Made by a program: the position numbers and the translations under genes. The notes below the pieces were generated by a model. That model did not search any database, was not told where the DNA came from, and was given only the letters and a program-made list of their open reading frames with translations. A stretch of 14,501 nt of DNA from positions 1 to 14,501 of the forward strand of contig CANQRE010000021.1 in the NCBI GenBank assembly GCA_947626175.1. Reading direction: 5' to 3'. Shown in pieces: positions 1 to 5,641 of this stretch. This stretch comes from an uncultured Clostridia bacterium. GTDB lineage: Bacteria; Bacillota; Clostridia; Christensenellales; UBA1242. Each line of letters begins with the position of its first letter. The first letter of the stretch is position 1.

Positions 1-2
1 CA

Positions 3-116
3 AAAAGAACACCTTATGCCGAAACTAAAGTGAAAGAGAGAGGCGGCCCTAAAAAGCCAGATACAGCTTCAAGGAAAAGCGCCGCTGACAGCAGTATGCT
101 TGGCGTTTCTAGATAA
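3..116 (+). CDS. 3' end of an unidentified upstream gene (partial)
   Basis: The third forward frame is open from the left edge to a TAA at 114-116; the other two forward frames stop within the first 35 bases. The visible 37 residues form a basic, Lys/Arg/Ser-rich tail ending in MLGVSR, which looks like a disordered C-terminal extension. No motif identifies the protein. It ends 24 nt before ychF in the same direction, so it may belong to the same transcript. Confidence 0.5.
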   Translation, partial: KRTPYAETKVKERGGPKKPDTASRKSAADSSMLGVSR

Positions 117-140
117 TTAAAACAAATTTAAGAGATATAT

Positions 141-1232
141 ATGAAAATTGGAGTAGTTGGCCTTCCGAACGTTGGCAAAAGCACACTTTTTAATGCAATC
201 ACAGAAGCTGGCGCAGAAAGTGCCAACTACCCTTTTTGCACTATTGAGCCAAATGTGGGCGTGGTTGACGTTCCTGATCCAAGACTTGATGTTTTGGGGG
301 AAATTTATCACACTCAAAAAATTGTTCCCGCAAGCATTGAGTTTATGGATATTGCGGGGCTTGTGGCAGGTGCAAGCAAGGGTGAAGGTCTTGGAAACAA
401 ATTTTTAAGCCATATTCGCGAAGTGGATGCAATTGTTCACGTTGTGAGATGCTTTGAAAACGAAAAAATAATTCATGTAAGCGGCTCGGTTGACCCAATT
501 CGCGACATTGAAATCATCAATCTTGAGCTTGTGCTGGCAGACCTTGAGCAAGTGACAAAAAAATATGAAAAAGATTCCAAGCTTATTCGTGTTGGCGAAA
601 AAAGCTTGCTAGACAGCGTTAATCTTCTTGAAAAAGTGAAGGCGCAGCTTGAAAACGGAAAGCCTGTGCGACTTTTAAACCTTGGCGATGACGAAAAGGA
701 AATTTTGAAAAGCTTTTCACTTCTCACCGCAAAGCCAGTTATATATGTTGCAAACATTGGCGAAAATGACATTCCAAATGGCGGAAACAACCTTTCAAAA
801 CAAGTTGAACAGTTTGCAAAAGCTGAAAATTCGGGAGTCATAACCCTTTGCGCCAGAATTGAAGAAGAGCTTTTAACTCTTCCAAAAGACGAAAGGCAAA
901 TGTTCAAGGACGAGCTTGGCATAAAAGAAAGCGGGCTTGAAAAACTTGTCAAGGCAAGCTATGATTTGCTGGGTCTTATGAGCTTTTTAACTGCCGGCGA
1001 AAAAGAAGTTCGGGCTTGGACAATCAAACGCGGAACAAAAGCTCCGGGGGCTGCAGGAAAAATTCACACCGACTTTGAAAAAGGATTTATCAAGGCAGAA
1101 ATTGTGTCGTATGACGACCTTGTTGAAGCGGGCAATTTTTTAAAGGCCAAGGAAAAAGGCAAAGTGCGGATTGAAGGCAAAGAATATGTCATGCAGGACG
1201 GCGACGTTGTTTTGTTCCGCTTCAATGTGTGA
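141..1232 (+). CDS. ychF: Redox-/ribosome-associated P-loop ATPase/GTPase YchF (OLA1 family)
   Basis: Complete 363-residue protein of normal family length. The P-loop GLPNVGKST is at residues 7-15, the G3 motif DIAGL at 70-74, and the base-contact motif is NIGE (204-207), the NxxE form that lets YchF/OLA1 prefer ATP over GTP. A glycine-rich stretch after G3 (about 75-86), a helical coiled-coil insertion (about 130-170) and a C-terminal TGS domain (about 280-363) complete the family pattern. YchF is a cytoplasmic nucleotidase that binds ribosomes and is linked to stress responses. The start is supported by agreement with the family N terminus; the upstream ribosome site (AAGAGA near 130-135) is weak. 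It is the first recognisable gene of a tight operon, with mrnC 7 nt downstream. Confidence 0.96.
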   Translation: MKIGVVGLPNVGKSTLFNAITEAGAESANYPFCTIEPNVGVVDVPDPRLDVLGEIYHTQKIVPASIEFMDIAGLVAGASKGEGLGNKFLSHIREVDAIVHVVRCFENEKIIHVSGSVDPIRDIEIINLELVLADLEQVTKKYEKDSKLIRVGEKSLLDSVNLLEKVKAQLENGKPVRLLNLGDDEKEILKSFSLLTAKPVIYVANIGENDIPNGGNNLSKQVEQFAKAENSGVITLCARIEEELLTLPKDERQMFKDELGIKESGLEKLVKASYDLLGLMSFLTAGEKEVRAWTIKRGTKAPGAAGKIHTDFEKGFIKAEIVSYDDLVEAGNFLKAKEKGKVRIEGKEYVMQDGDVVLFRFNV

Positions 1233-1239
1233 GGCAAAT

Positions 1240-1593
1240 ATGACCGACCTCTCCCCTTTGGAACTTGCGTTTTTGGGCGATGCAATTCACACATTGTTTG
1301 TGCGAGAATATGCGCTTGAAAACATAAAAAAGCCAATCAACGAAATAAACAAATTTTGCGCAGGAAAATGCAGTGCCGTGCATCAAAGCGAAGTGCTTTT
1401 GCGCCTTGAACTGTCGCAAGAAGAACAGGAAATTGTTCGAAGAGCACGCAACGCCAAAGCCAAACATTCTGCAAAAAATGCAGATGTGAAGGACTATAAA
1501 TTTGCAACCTCATTTGAAGCGCTTGTTGCCTACTTAAAAATCACCAAACAAGATGAAAGGCTCCGTGAAGTTTTGCTTGAATCAATAAAATAA
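1240..1593 (+). CDS. mrnC: Mini-ribonuclease 3 (Mini-III)
   Basis: A 117-residue protein made of one RNase III catalytic domain without a dsRNA-binding domain, as in Mini-III, which matures 23S rRNA in Firmicutes. Seen: the N-terminal signature LAFLGDAIHTLFVREY holding the conserved catalytic Asp, then RRARNAKAKHSAKNADV and the second helix FATSFEALVAYL with its acidic residue, all in the order of B. subtilis MrnC. I chose the ATG at 1240 because it has a TGAGG ribosome site 4-8 nt upstream and gives the family start (MTDLSPLELAFLGD). An ATG at 1225 overlapping the ychF stop, and one at 1171, are in frame but would add a non-homologous extension. It lies between ychF and rlmB in the rRNA-processing operon. 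Confidence 0.93.
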   Translation: MTDLSPLELAFLGDAIHTLFVREYALENIKKPINEINKFCAGKCSAVHQSEVLLRLELSQEEQEIVRRARNAKAKHSAKNADVKDYKFATSFEALVAYLKITKQDERLREVLLESIK

Positions 1594-1612
1594 CAAAATC
1601 TCGAGGAAAATT

Positions 1613-2323
1613 ATGCAAATAGAAGGAAAAAATCAAGTTTTCCAAGCAATTGACGGCAAAATGACGATTAACAAAATTTGGATTGATTCAAATTATGCCA
1701 AACGCAAAGATGACATAATTTTTCTTGCGCGCAAAAACAAAATTCGCATTGAGTTTGTGCCAAAAGTTGCTCTTGACAAAAAATCAACAACATCTCACCA
1801 CCAGGGATATATTGCTGACGCCGTTGATTTTGCTTACACTCCGCTTGAAAAACTGCTGGAAAACAAAAACAAGTTTTTTGTTTTGCTGGACGGAATTGAA
1901 GACCCGCACAACTTTGGCGCAATCATTCGAACTTGCGAATGTGCCGGCGTGGGCGGAATAATTATCCCAAAAAATCGTGCCTGCCAAGTGAACGACACCG
2001 TTGTTCGAACAAGCACGGGCGCAATTGCAAACGTTCAAATTTGCCAGGTCACAAACCTTAAGGAAGCGATTGACAAGCTTAAGCAATCTGGCGTTTGGGT
2101 GTATGCGGCCGAAACTGGCGGCGAAAACATTTACTCTTGCAACTTGCAATTTCCAATTGCTGTGGTTATTGGCTCGGAAGGCAAAGGCGTGAAAAAATCA
2201 ATTCTCGAAACCTGTGACGGAATTTTGTCGCTGCCGCTTAATGGCAAGGTTAATTCACTTAATGCAAGCGTTGCCTGCGGAATTGTTGTGTTTGAAATAT
2301 TACGACAGCGAGGTCAAAAATGA
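1613..2323 (+). CDS. rlmB: 23S rRNA 2'-O-ribose methyltransferase RlmB-like (SpoU/TrmH family)
   Basis: A 236-residue SPOUT methyltransferase. The N-terminal substrate-binding part (EGKNQVFQAI at 4-13, up to about 75) is followed by the knotted SAM-binding domain. Motif 1 is DPHNFGAIIRTCECAG (97-112, catalytic Arg106), motif 2 is VIGSEGKGV (185-193), and motif 3 is LPLNGKVNSLNASVA (207-221). It would transfer a methyl group from SAM to a 23S rRNA ribose; the exact nucleotide is inferred from the family (G2251 in E. coli). The start has a GAGG ribosome site at about 1603-1606. It follows mrnC by 19 nt, and its stop overlaps the sigH start (ATGA at 2320-2323), suggesting translational coupling. 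Confidence 0.9.
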   Translation: MQIEGKNQVFQAIDGKMTINKIWIDSNYAKRKDDIIFLARKNKIRIEFVPKVALDKKSTTSHHQGYIADAVDFAYTPLEKLLENKNKFFVLLDGIEDPHNFGAIIRTCECAGVGGIIIPKNRACQVNDTVVRTSTGAIANVQICQVTNLKEAIDKLKQSGVWVYAAETGGENIYSCNLQFPIAVVIGSEGKGVKKSILETCDGILSLPLNGKVNSLNASVACGIVVFEILRQRGQK

Positions 2324-2895
2324 CAGATGAAGATCTTGTGTTGCTTGCTCAAAAAAACAACCACGATGCTGAAGAAGAACTTTTAGCCAAATATCGCCCA
2401 CTTGTTTCAAAAGCTTCGCGTGGTTATTTTTTGATTGGCGGCGATGTGGAAGATTTGATTCAGGAAGGCATGATCGGATTGTATAAAGCCATCCGTAGCT
2501 ATAGCCCATCCAAAAACACATCTTTTCAAACCTTCGCTTCGCTTTGTATCCGCCACCAAATTCAATCGGCTGTGCGCAACGCGTCAACTCAAAAAAATGC
2601 ACTTTTGTCGTCAGCAGTTCCAATTTTAGACGAAGAAGATGACGTTCACGGCATTTTTTCAATTGCTGGCGGCCTTGCTCCAGACGAACAGTTGATATAC
2701 AAACAAACAAGCGAACAAATTATGCAAGAGCTCAAAAAATCACTTTCGCCGAAAGAATACATAGTGTTAAAGCTTTACTTGTCAGGCCTGTCCTACGATC
2801 AAATCGCATCAAAAATTGGCGGAACAAAAAAAAGCGTTGACAATTCGCTTTCTCGAATAAAGAAAAAACTTTCTTCAATAAAATCAATGTTATAG
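2320..2895 (+). CDS. sigH: RNA polymerase sigma-H-type factor
   Basis: A 191-residue sigma-70 family protein. Region 2 (about 25-95) carries KYRPLVSKASRGYFLIGGD, EDLIQEGMIGLYKAIRSY and TSFQTFASLCIRHQIQSAV, very close to the SigH pattern of Bacilli and Clostridia. Region 4 is at about 140-187 (LSPKEYIVLKLYLSGLSYDQIASKIG, then the recognition helix KSVDNSLSRIKKKL). SigH drives early stationary-phase, sporulation and competence genes in relatives, but nothing here shows which of these this organism has. Its place after mrnC-rlmB is the conserved Firmicute arrangement, except that the yacP/rae1 gene often found between rlmB and sigH is missing. It ends the operon, with a terminator directly behind. 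Confidence 0.93.
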   Translation: MTDEDLVLLAQKNNHDAEEELLAKYRPLVSKASRGYFLIGGDVEDLIQEGMIGLYKAIRSYSPSKNTSFQTFASLCIRHQIQSAVRNASTQKNALLSSAVPILDEEDDVHGIFSIAGGLAPDEQLIYKQTSEQIMQELKKSLSPKEYIVLKLYLSGLSYDQIASKIGGTKKSVDNSLSRIKKKLSSIKSML

Positions 2896-2898
2896 CGC

Positions 2899-2928
2899 AA
2901 AAAATCTTATTTTTATAAGATTTTTTTA
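2899..2928 (+). terminator. Rho-independent terminator after sigH
   Basis: An inverted repeat, ATCTTAT / ATAAGAT, flanked by A-run and T-run, begins a few bases after the sigH stop and ends in seven T. It closes the ychF-mrnC-rlmB-sigH operon. Confidence 0.85.
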
Positions 2929-2929
2929 A

Positions 2930-3150
2930 TTTTTTAATATATTTTTTGTTTAGAAATATTCTTTTGAATAAATATTTTCCATTTTTTTAATATTTTTGTA
3001 GCAATAAAACTTTGAAAAAACTATTTTTATAGCAAATTTACATAAAAAAATGAAATAGTTACATGATTTTTTAAAAATTAAGTAAATTTATGCGCTTTTT
3101 CGAAAAATTTAAAAAATTATATAAATTTTTGTTGATTTTTCATAAATTTG
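2930..3150. other. AT-rich intergenic stretch, no gene seen
   Basis: About 220 bases of very AT-rich sequence with long T and A runs between the sigH terminator and the tRNA promoter. There is no convincing ribosome site plus reading frame. A 62-codon frame beginning at 3090 runs straight through the tRNA and is not a gene. It may help as an AT-rich upstream activating region for the tRNA promoter, but that is inference. Confidence 0.6.
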
Positions 3151-3179
3151 TTGACTTTTGCATGCAAATGGCATATACT
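3151..3179 (+). promoter_or_regulatory. Sigma-A promoter of tRNA-fMet
   Basis: The -35 box TTGACT (3151-3156) and -10 box TATACT (3174-3179) are separated by exactly 17 nt, placing transcription start a few bases before the mature tRNA 5' end at 3190. The spacer contains a perfect 12-bp palindrome, TTTGCATGCAAA (3157-3168). Confidence 0.85.
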
Positions 3180-3189
3180 AAACACATAT

Positions 3190-3266
3190 CGCGGGATAGA
3201 GCAGTCCGGAAGCTCGTTGGGCTCATAACCCAAAGGTCGTTGGTTCAAATCCAACTCCCGCAACCA
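3190..3266 (+). tRNA. Initiator tRNA-fMet (anticodon CAU)
   Basis: 77 nt with the 3' CCA encoded. The acceptor pairs GCGGGA with TCCCGC, leaving the C1-A72 mismatch that marks initiators for formylation. The anticodon stem ends in three consecutive G-C pairs (TTGGG-CTCATAA-CCCAA), the other initiator hallmark for P-site binding. The D arm (GAGCAG...CTC) and the T arm with the GGTTCAAATCC core are normal. It stands alone with its own promoter and terminator, at the left border of the accessory region. Confidence 0.98.
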
Positions 3267-3269
3267 AGT

Positions 3270-3308
3270 GCAACCTAAAACGAACCAAAGTATTAGGTTG
3301 CTTTTTTT
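3270..3308 (+). terminator. Rho-independent terminator of tRNA-fMet
   Basis: A 9-bp perfect stem GCAACCTAA (3270-3278) / TTAGGTTGC (3293-3301) with a 14-nt loop is followed by seven T, starting 4 nt after the tRNA CCA. Confidence 0.92.
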
Positions 3309-3319
3309 ATTGTTCTTAT

Positions 3320-3489
3320 TCGTGGCGGTTTATGCCGAGAAAGGTGCTTGACATGAGGTGGAATGGTCGCATAATCAAAAAAGGCATAGGACAAACAGCA
3401 TTCTGCTGGTTTCCTTTGTCTTGATTGCCAAGAGAACCCCCATTCCAGAGTCCTCATGTCAACGCACACCTTGGAATAAATAGCCACGA
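3320..3489. repeat. 170-nt imperfect foldback (candidate structured RNA, MITE-like relic or recombination site)
   Basis: The two halves pair along almost their whole length: TCGTGGC (3320-3326) with 3483-3489, TTTAT (3329-3333) with 3476-3480, AAGGTG (3341-3346) with 3467-3472, TTGACATGAGG (3348-3358) with 3452-3462, TGGAATGG (3359-3366) with 3440-3447, AATCAA (3373-3378) with 3421-3426, and a tip AGCA-TTC-TGCT (3397-3407). Unpaired bulges differ between the arms, so this is a rod-shaped hairpin with internal loops rather than a plain DNA palindrome. There is no open reading frame and no terminator of its own. It fills the gap between the tRNA terminator and the recombinase stop codon. Confidence 0.75.
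3348..3375 (+). promoter_or_regulatory. Promoter-like boxes inside the foldback
   Basis: TTGACA (3348-3353) is a perfect -35 box, followed after 16 nt by CATAAT (3370-3375), or after 17 nt by ATAATC. If active it would start a + strand transcript near 3382 within the right-hand part of the foldback and antisense to the recombinase gene. The -35 box is part of the paired arm, so the match could simply be a by-product of the repeat. Confidence 0.35.
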
Positions 3490-3490
3490 G

Positions 3491-4987
3491 TTAAATGTAA
3501 ATAAAAGTTTCAATTTGTTTATGTTCATAGTAAAATCTTGTGTGAATTGAATATGTATTGGTGATTTTAGATAATAAAAAAGAACCCTGATTTGTATCAG
3601 AGTTCTTATTTAAGGGAGTGTTAAGAGTGATTTCAATCTTGTCATCAAATATTTTAATGTGATTTATAAGATAGTTTATCATTAATTCAGCGTTTGATTG
3701 TAAAGCATTTCTATAAAACAATTTTATATTATCTTCTGTCAATAATGATGTTGCTTTCGTTTTTTCAAGCAAGATTTCTTTTTCGAGTTCTGCAATCTTG
3801 TTTTCAAGTTCATTCATTCGTTTGTTTGTGGTATTGTTCATTAAGCCATTTTCAACTGCTTGCATAATGTTGTTTAAAGATTTTTCAGTTTCTTTTTTGT
3901 CTTTTATAAGCAATTCTAAAACTCTATTGCCATTTGCGTATTGACTTTGCATTTTTAAAATATTGCTTACAATAACATTTAATATTGATTCTTTTGAAAG
4001 TTCTTGTATTAAACTTTCGATCACAAGTGTTTCAATAATATCTTTGGATATGTTATGTTTAGTGCAACCATTATGTTGTCGTTTGCCAGTGCATTTATAA
4101 TATCTAACTTTTATGCCATTTCGTCCTGTTCCAGTTTCTGCTGTTATATGACTCCCACAATAGCCGCATATCATTTTCTTGCTTAATAAATATCTAACAT
4201 AAGTGCTTTGTTTCCCATTATGATTTAGTTTTGTTTTTGCTCTAACTTTTTCAAACAAATCTTGTTCGATTATTCTCGGGTAAATGTTTGTAAAAATTTC
4301 TTCTTTATATCTATAAACGCCTGTGTACTTTTCGTTTTTAAGCATATTGTAAATTTGTGTTCTTGTAAAAGGTCTGCCGTTGCAATCTATATGTTGTTCT
4401 TTTAAATGTTCCAATATATCTTTAACATAAGTGCCTATTGAATATTGTTTATAGATATATCTTACAACTTCTGCTTGTTCTTCAACAACAACCAATTTTT
4501 TATTTTCAACTTTGTAGCCATATAGTAGGTATCCACCTGTAAAATTTCCTTTTTGTCTGCATTCGTTCATCCCTCTTTTTAGTTTTTGTGAAAGTTCTGC
4601 GGAGTAATATTCTGCCATTCCTTCAAGCAAACTTTCCAAGATTATGCCTTCTGGTGTATCGGGGATATTTTCGGTTGCAGATAAAAGTTTTACGCCGTTG
4701 TCTTTTAGCATCTTTTTGTTTACTGCCATTTCATATTTGTTTCTTCCAAAGCGGTCAATTTTGTAAACTAAAATGTAATTCCATTCTCGTTTACTGCTAT
4801 CTTTCAACATTCGCTGAAAATCCTTTCGGTTGTCATTTGTTCCGCTCATAGCGCGGTCAATGTATGTGTTTAAAATAAGAATGTCATTTTTCTTTGCATA
4901 TTCTTCACATACTCTTAGTTGACCTTCAATGCTTTGTTCTGTTTGCTTTTCGCAAGAGTATCTTGCATAGATTACTGCTGTTTTCAT
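3491..4987 (-). CDS. Large serine recombinase (site-specific integrase)
   Basis: A 498-residue protein with the full large-serine-recombinase layout. The resolvase catalytic domain (about 3-145) has nucleophile Ser11 in YARYSCEKQTEQSIEGQ and the active-site arginines in KIDRFGRN (76-83). The recombinase domain follows (about 155-260), then a zinc ribbon with C274/C277 and C299/C308, a Lys/Glu-rich coiled coil (about 345-415) and a C-terminal tail. Such enzymes join attP and attB through a Ser-DNA intermediate and integrate phages, transposons and conjugative elements. The start is supported by an AAGGAG site about 10 nt upstream and the normal family N terminus. It lies at the left edge of the accessory block, reading towards the tRNA, with no clear terminator before the 3320-3489 foldback. 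Confidence 0.95.
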   Translation of the reverse strand: MKTAVIYARYSCEKQTEQSIEGQLRVCEEYAKKNDILILNTYIDRAMSGTNDNRKDFQRMLKDSSKREWNYILVYKIDRFGRNKYEMAVNKKMLKDNGVKLLSATENIPDTPEGIILESLLEGMAEYYSAELSQKLKRGMNECRQKGNFTGGYLLYGYKVENKKLVVVEEQAEVVRYIYKQYSIGTYVKDILEHLKEQHIDCNGRPFTRTQIYNMLKNEKYTGVYRYKEEIFTNIYPRIIEQDLFEKVRAKTKLNHNGKQSTYVRYLLSKKMICGYCGSHITAETGTGRNGIKVRYYKCTGKRQHNGCTKHNISKDIIETLVIESLIQELSKESILNVIVSNILKMQSQYANGNRVLELLIKDKKETEKSLNNIMQAVENGLMNNTTNKRMNELENKIAELEKEILLEKTKATSLLTEDNIKLFYRNALQSNAELMINYLINHIKIFDDKIEITLNTPLNKNSDTNQGSFLLSKITNTYSIHTRFYYEHKQIETFIYI

Positions 4988-5015
4988 AGTTTTTTAACTC
5001 CTTTTATTTTTTAAT

Positions 5016-5164
5016 TTGTCTTTCGACACAAGCGAAAGAAACAAAAGCGGTTAAATGTTTCATATATTTTCTTTGCTTTAATTTTCAGTCAAGGTTTGTG
5101 AAACAATGCACTTTAACCTTGACTGAAAAGAGATTTTGTTTACACTTTCGCTGACGAAAGACAA
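5016..5164. repeat. Nested inverted repeats upstream of the recombinase
   Basis: An inner perfect 15-bp pair, TTTTCAGTCAAGGTT (5082-5096) / AACCTTGACTGAAAA (5115-5129), with an 18-nt loop, lies inside a second imperfect pair: TTGTCTTTCG...AGCGAAAG (5016-5038) against CTTTCGCT...CGAAAGACAA (5145-5164). Each outer arm can also fold on itself (CTTTCG/CGAAAG). A competing pairing is possible between GGTTAAA (5049-5055) and TTTAACC (5112-5118), which would break the inner stem. The structure lies between the small ORF and the recombinase start, where it could act on the shared message or as a protein-binding DNA site. Confidence 0.8.
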
Positions 5165-5259
5165 GTATCTTTTAATTCCATAATTCTAGACAAAAGGACT
5201 TGATAAAAACGATTATCAAAAACATCTGTATTAAGTTCATTATTAAAAATTATTTTCAT
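5140..5259 (-). CDS. Small 39-residue protein upstream of the recombinase
   Basis: A short frame, MKIIFNNELNTDVFDNRFYQ followed by VLLSRIMELKDTCLSSAKV. It has an ideal AAGGAG site 5-6 nt before ATG, better than the one for the recombinase 152 nt downstream, and the same orientation. The sequence has ordinary coding composition with an amphipathic C-terminal half (YQVLLSRIMELKD). I do not recognise the family. It could be a small recombination directionality factor, a regulator or a leader peptide; its stop lies inside the outer arm of the nested inverted repeats. The ribosome site is itself in a hairpin (separate entry). Confidence 0.55.
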   Translation of the reverse strand: MKIIFNNELNTDVFDNRFYQVLLSRIMELKDTCLSSAKV

Positions 5260-5290
5260 GCTATCTCCTTGAAACACAAAAAGGATAGCA
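5259..5290 (-). promoter_or_regulatory. Hairpin sequestering the ribosome site of the 39-residue ORF
   Basis: Read on the minus strand, TGCTATCCTT (from 5290 to 5281) can pair with AAGGAGATAGCA (5270 to 5259), one base bulged, with a 10-nt loop. The second arm contains the complete Shine-Dalgarno sequence and the first base of the start codon. If transcribed, this would mask initiation until opened. Confidence 0.55.
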
Positions 5291-5347
5291 CGCTTAAATT
5301 TAGAAGTTAATAAACTCACCCAAACAAAACCCCAAAAAAACTTAAAT

Positions 5348-5390
5348 TTTCCTAAACTTTACCCCAACTTTTCCTAAACTCACTTAAACT
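5348..5390. repeat. Iteron-like phased repeats
   Basis: On the minus strand four consecutive units read AGTTTAAGTG (5390-5381), AGTTTAGGAAA (5380-5370), AGTTGGGGTAA (5369-5359) and AGTTTAGGAAA (5358-5348). The spacing is 10, 11 and 11 bp, so all copies face one side of the helix. Units 2 and 4 are identical. On the + strand the same repeat appears as TTTTCCTAAACT at 5347 and 5369. More degenerate copies may continue leftwards (TAAACTCACCCAAAC near 5311). Confidence 0.6.
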
Positions 5391-5403
5391 GCAAATAGAA
5401 AAT

Positions 5404-5457
5404 GGGCGTTAAAAAAAGTGGGACAACGGGGTTTACCCAAGTCCCACTTTTTAGCCC
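5404..5457. terminator. Strong bidirectional hairpin, terminator-like
   Basis: The stem pairs GGGC (5404-5407) with GCCC, a run of A with a run of T, and GTGGGAC (5418-5424) with GTCCCAC (5441-5447). An inner GGG/CCC caps it around GTTTA. On the minus strand seven T follow the GC stem, as in an intrinsic terminator; on the + strand five T follow. No gene reading into it is obvious in either direction, so it may instead insulate the promoter at 5591 or the recombinase side. Confidence 0.55.
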
Positions 5458-5494
5458 TTTCTTTTGCAGTGAACAAGTTGTTTGGTTGTTTGTA

Positions 5495-5549
5495 ACGACA
5501 CCTTGTCAGCGTGCGTCAGCACGCTCTCGTTAATAAGACAAGGTGTCGT
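5495..5549. repeat. Two-tier 13-bp + 7-bp inverted repeat
   Basis: Perfect outer arms ACGACACCTTGTC (5495-5507) and GACAAGGTGTCGT (5537-5549) enclose a second perfect hairpin AGCGTGC (5508-5514) / GCACGCT (5519-5525) with a 4-nt loop, stacked directly on the outer stem and leaving an 11-nt bulge (5526-5536) on one side only. There is no T-run, so it is not a simple terminator. It is 40 bp upstream of the promoter of the nuclease-like gene. Confidence 0.75.
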
Positions 5550-5590
5550 CTAATGCTCTCAATGGATATTTTTTACAATTTAGATATATG

Positions 5591-5619
5591 TTGAAAATTT
5601 TAAGCGTTTATGTTATAAT
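5591..5619 (+). promoter_or_regulatory. Sigma-A promoter of the zinc-module nuclease gene
   Basis: TTGAAA (5591-5596), 17-nt spacer, TATAAT (5614-5619). The predicted start near 5626 gives a leader of about 16 nt containing the AAAAGGAG ribosome site (5626-5633), 8 nt before the TTG start codon. Confidence 0.85.
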
Positions 5620-5641
5620 GATTTTAAAAGGAGTGAAGTAA

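Noticed and set aside
1171..1239. Longer starts for Mini-III
   Set aside because: These residues lie within the ychF coding region in another frame and do not resemble the Mini-III N terminus.
3090..3278. 62-codon + strand frame upstream of and through the tRNA
   Set aside because: It reads across the whole tRNA-fMet gene and its promoter and has no ribosome site; it is an artefact of AT-rich DNA.
5340..5390. Possible CRISPR array
   Set aside because: The units are 10-11 bp, contiguous and without unique spacers, so they are phased binding-site-like repeats, not CRISPR.
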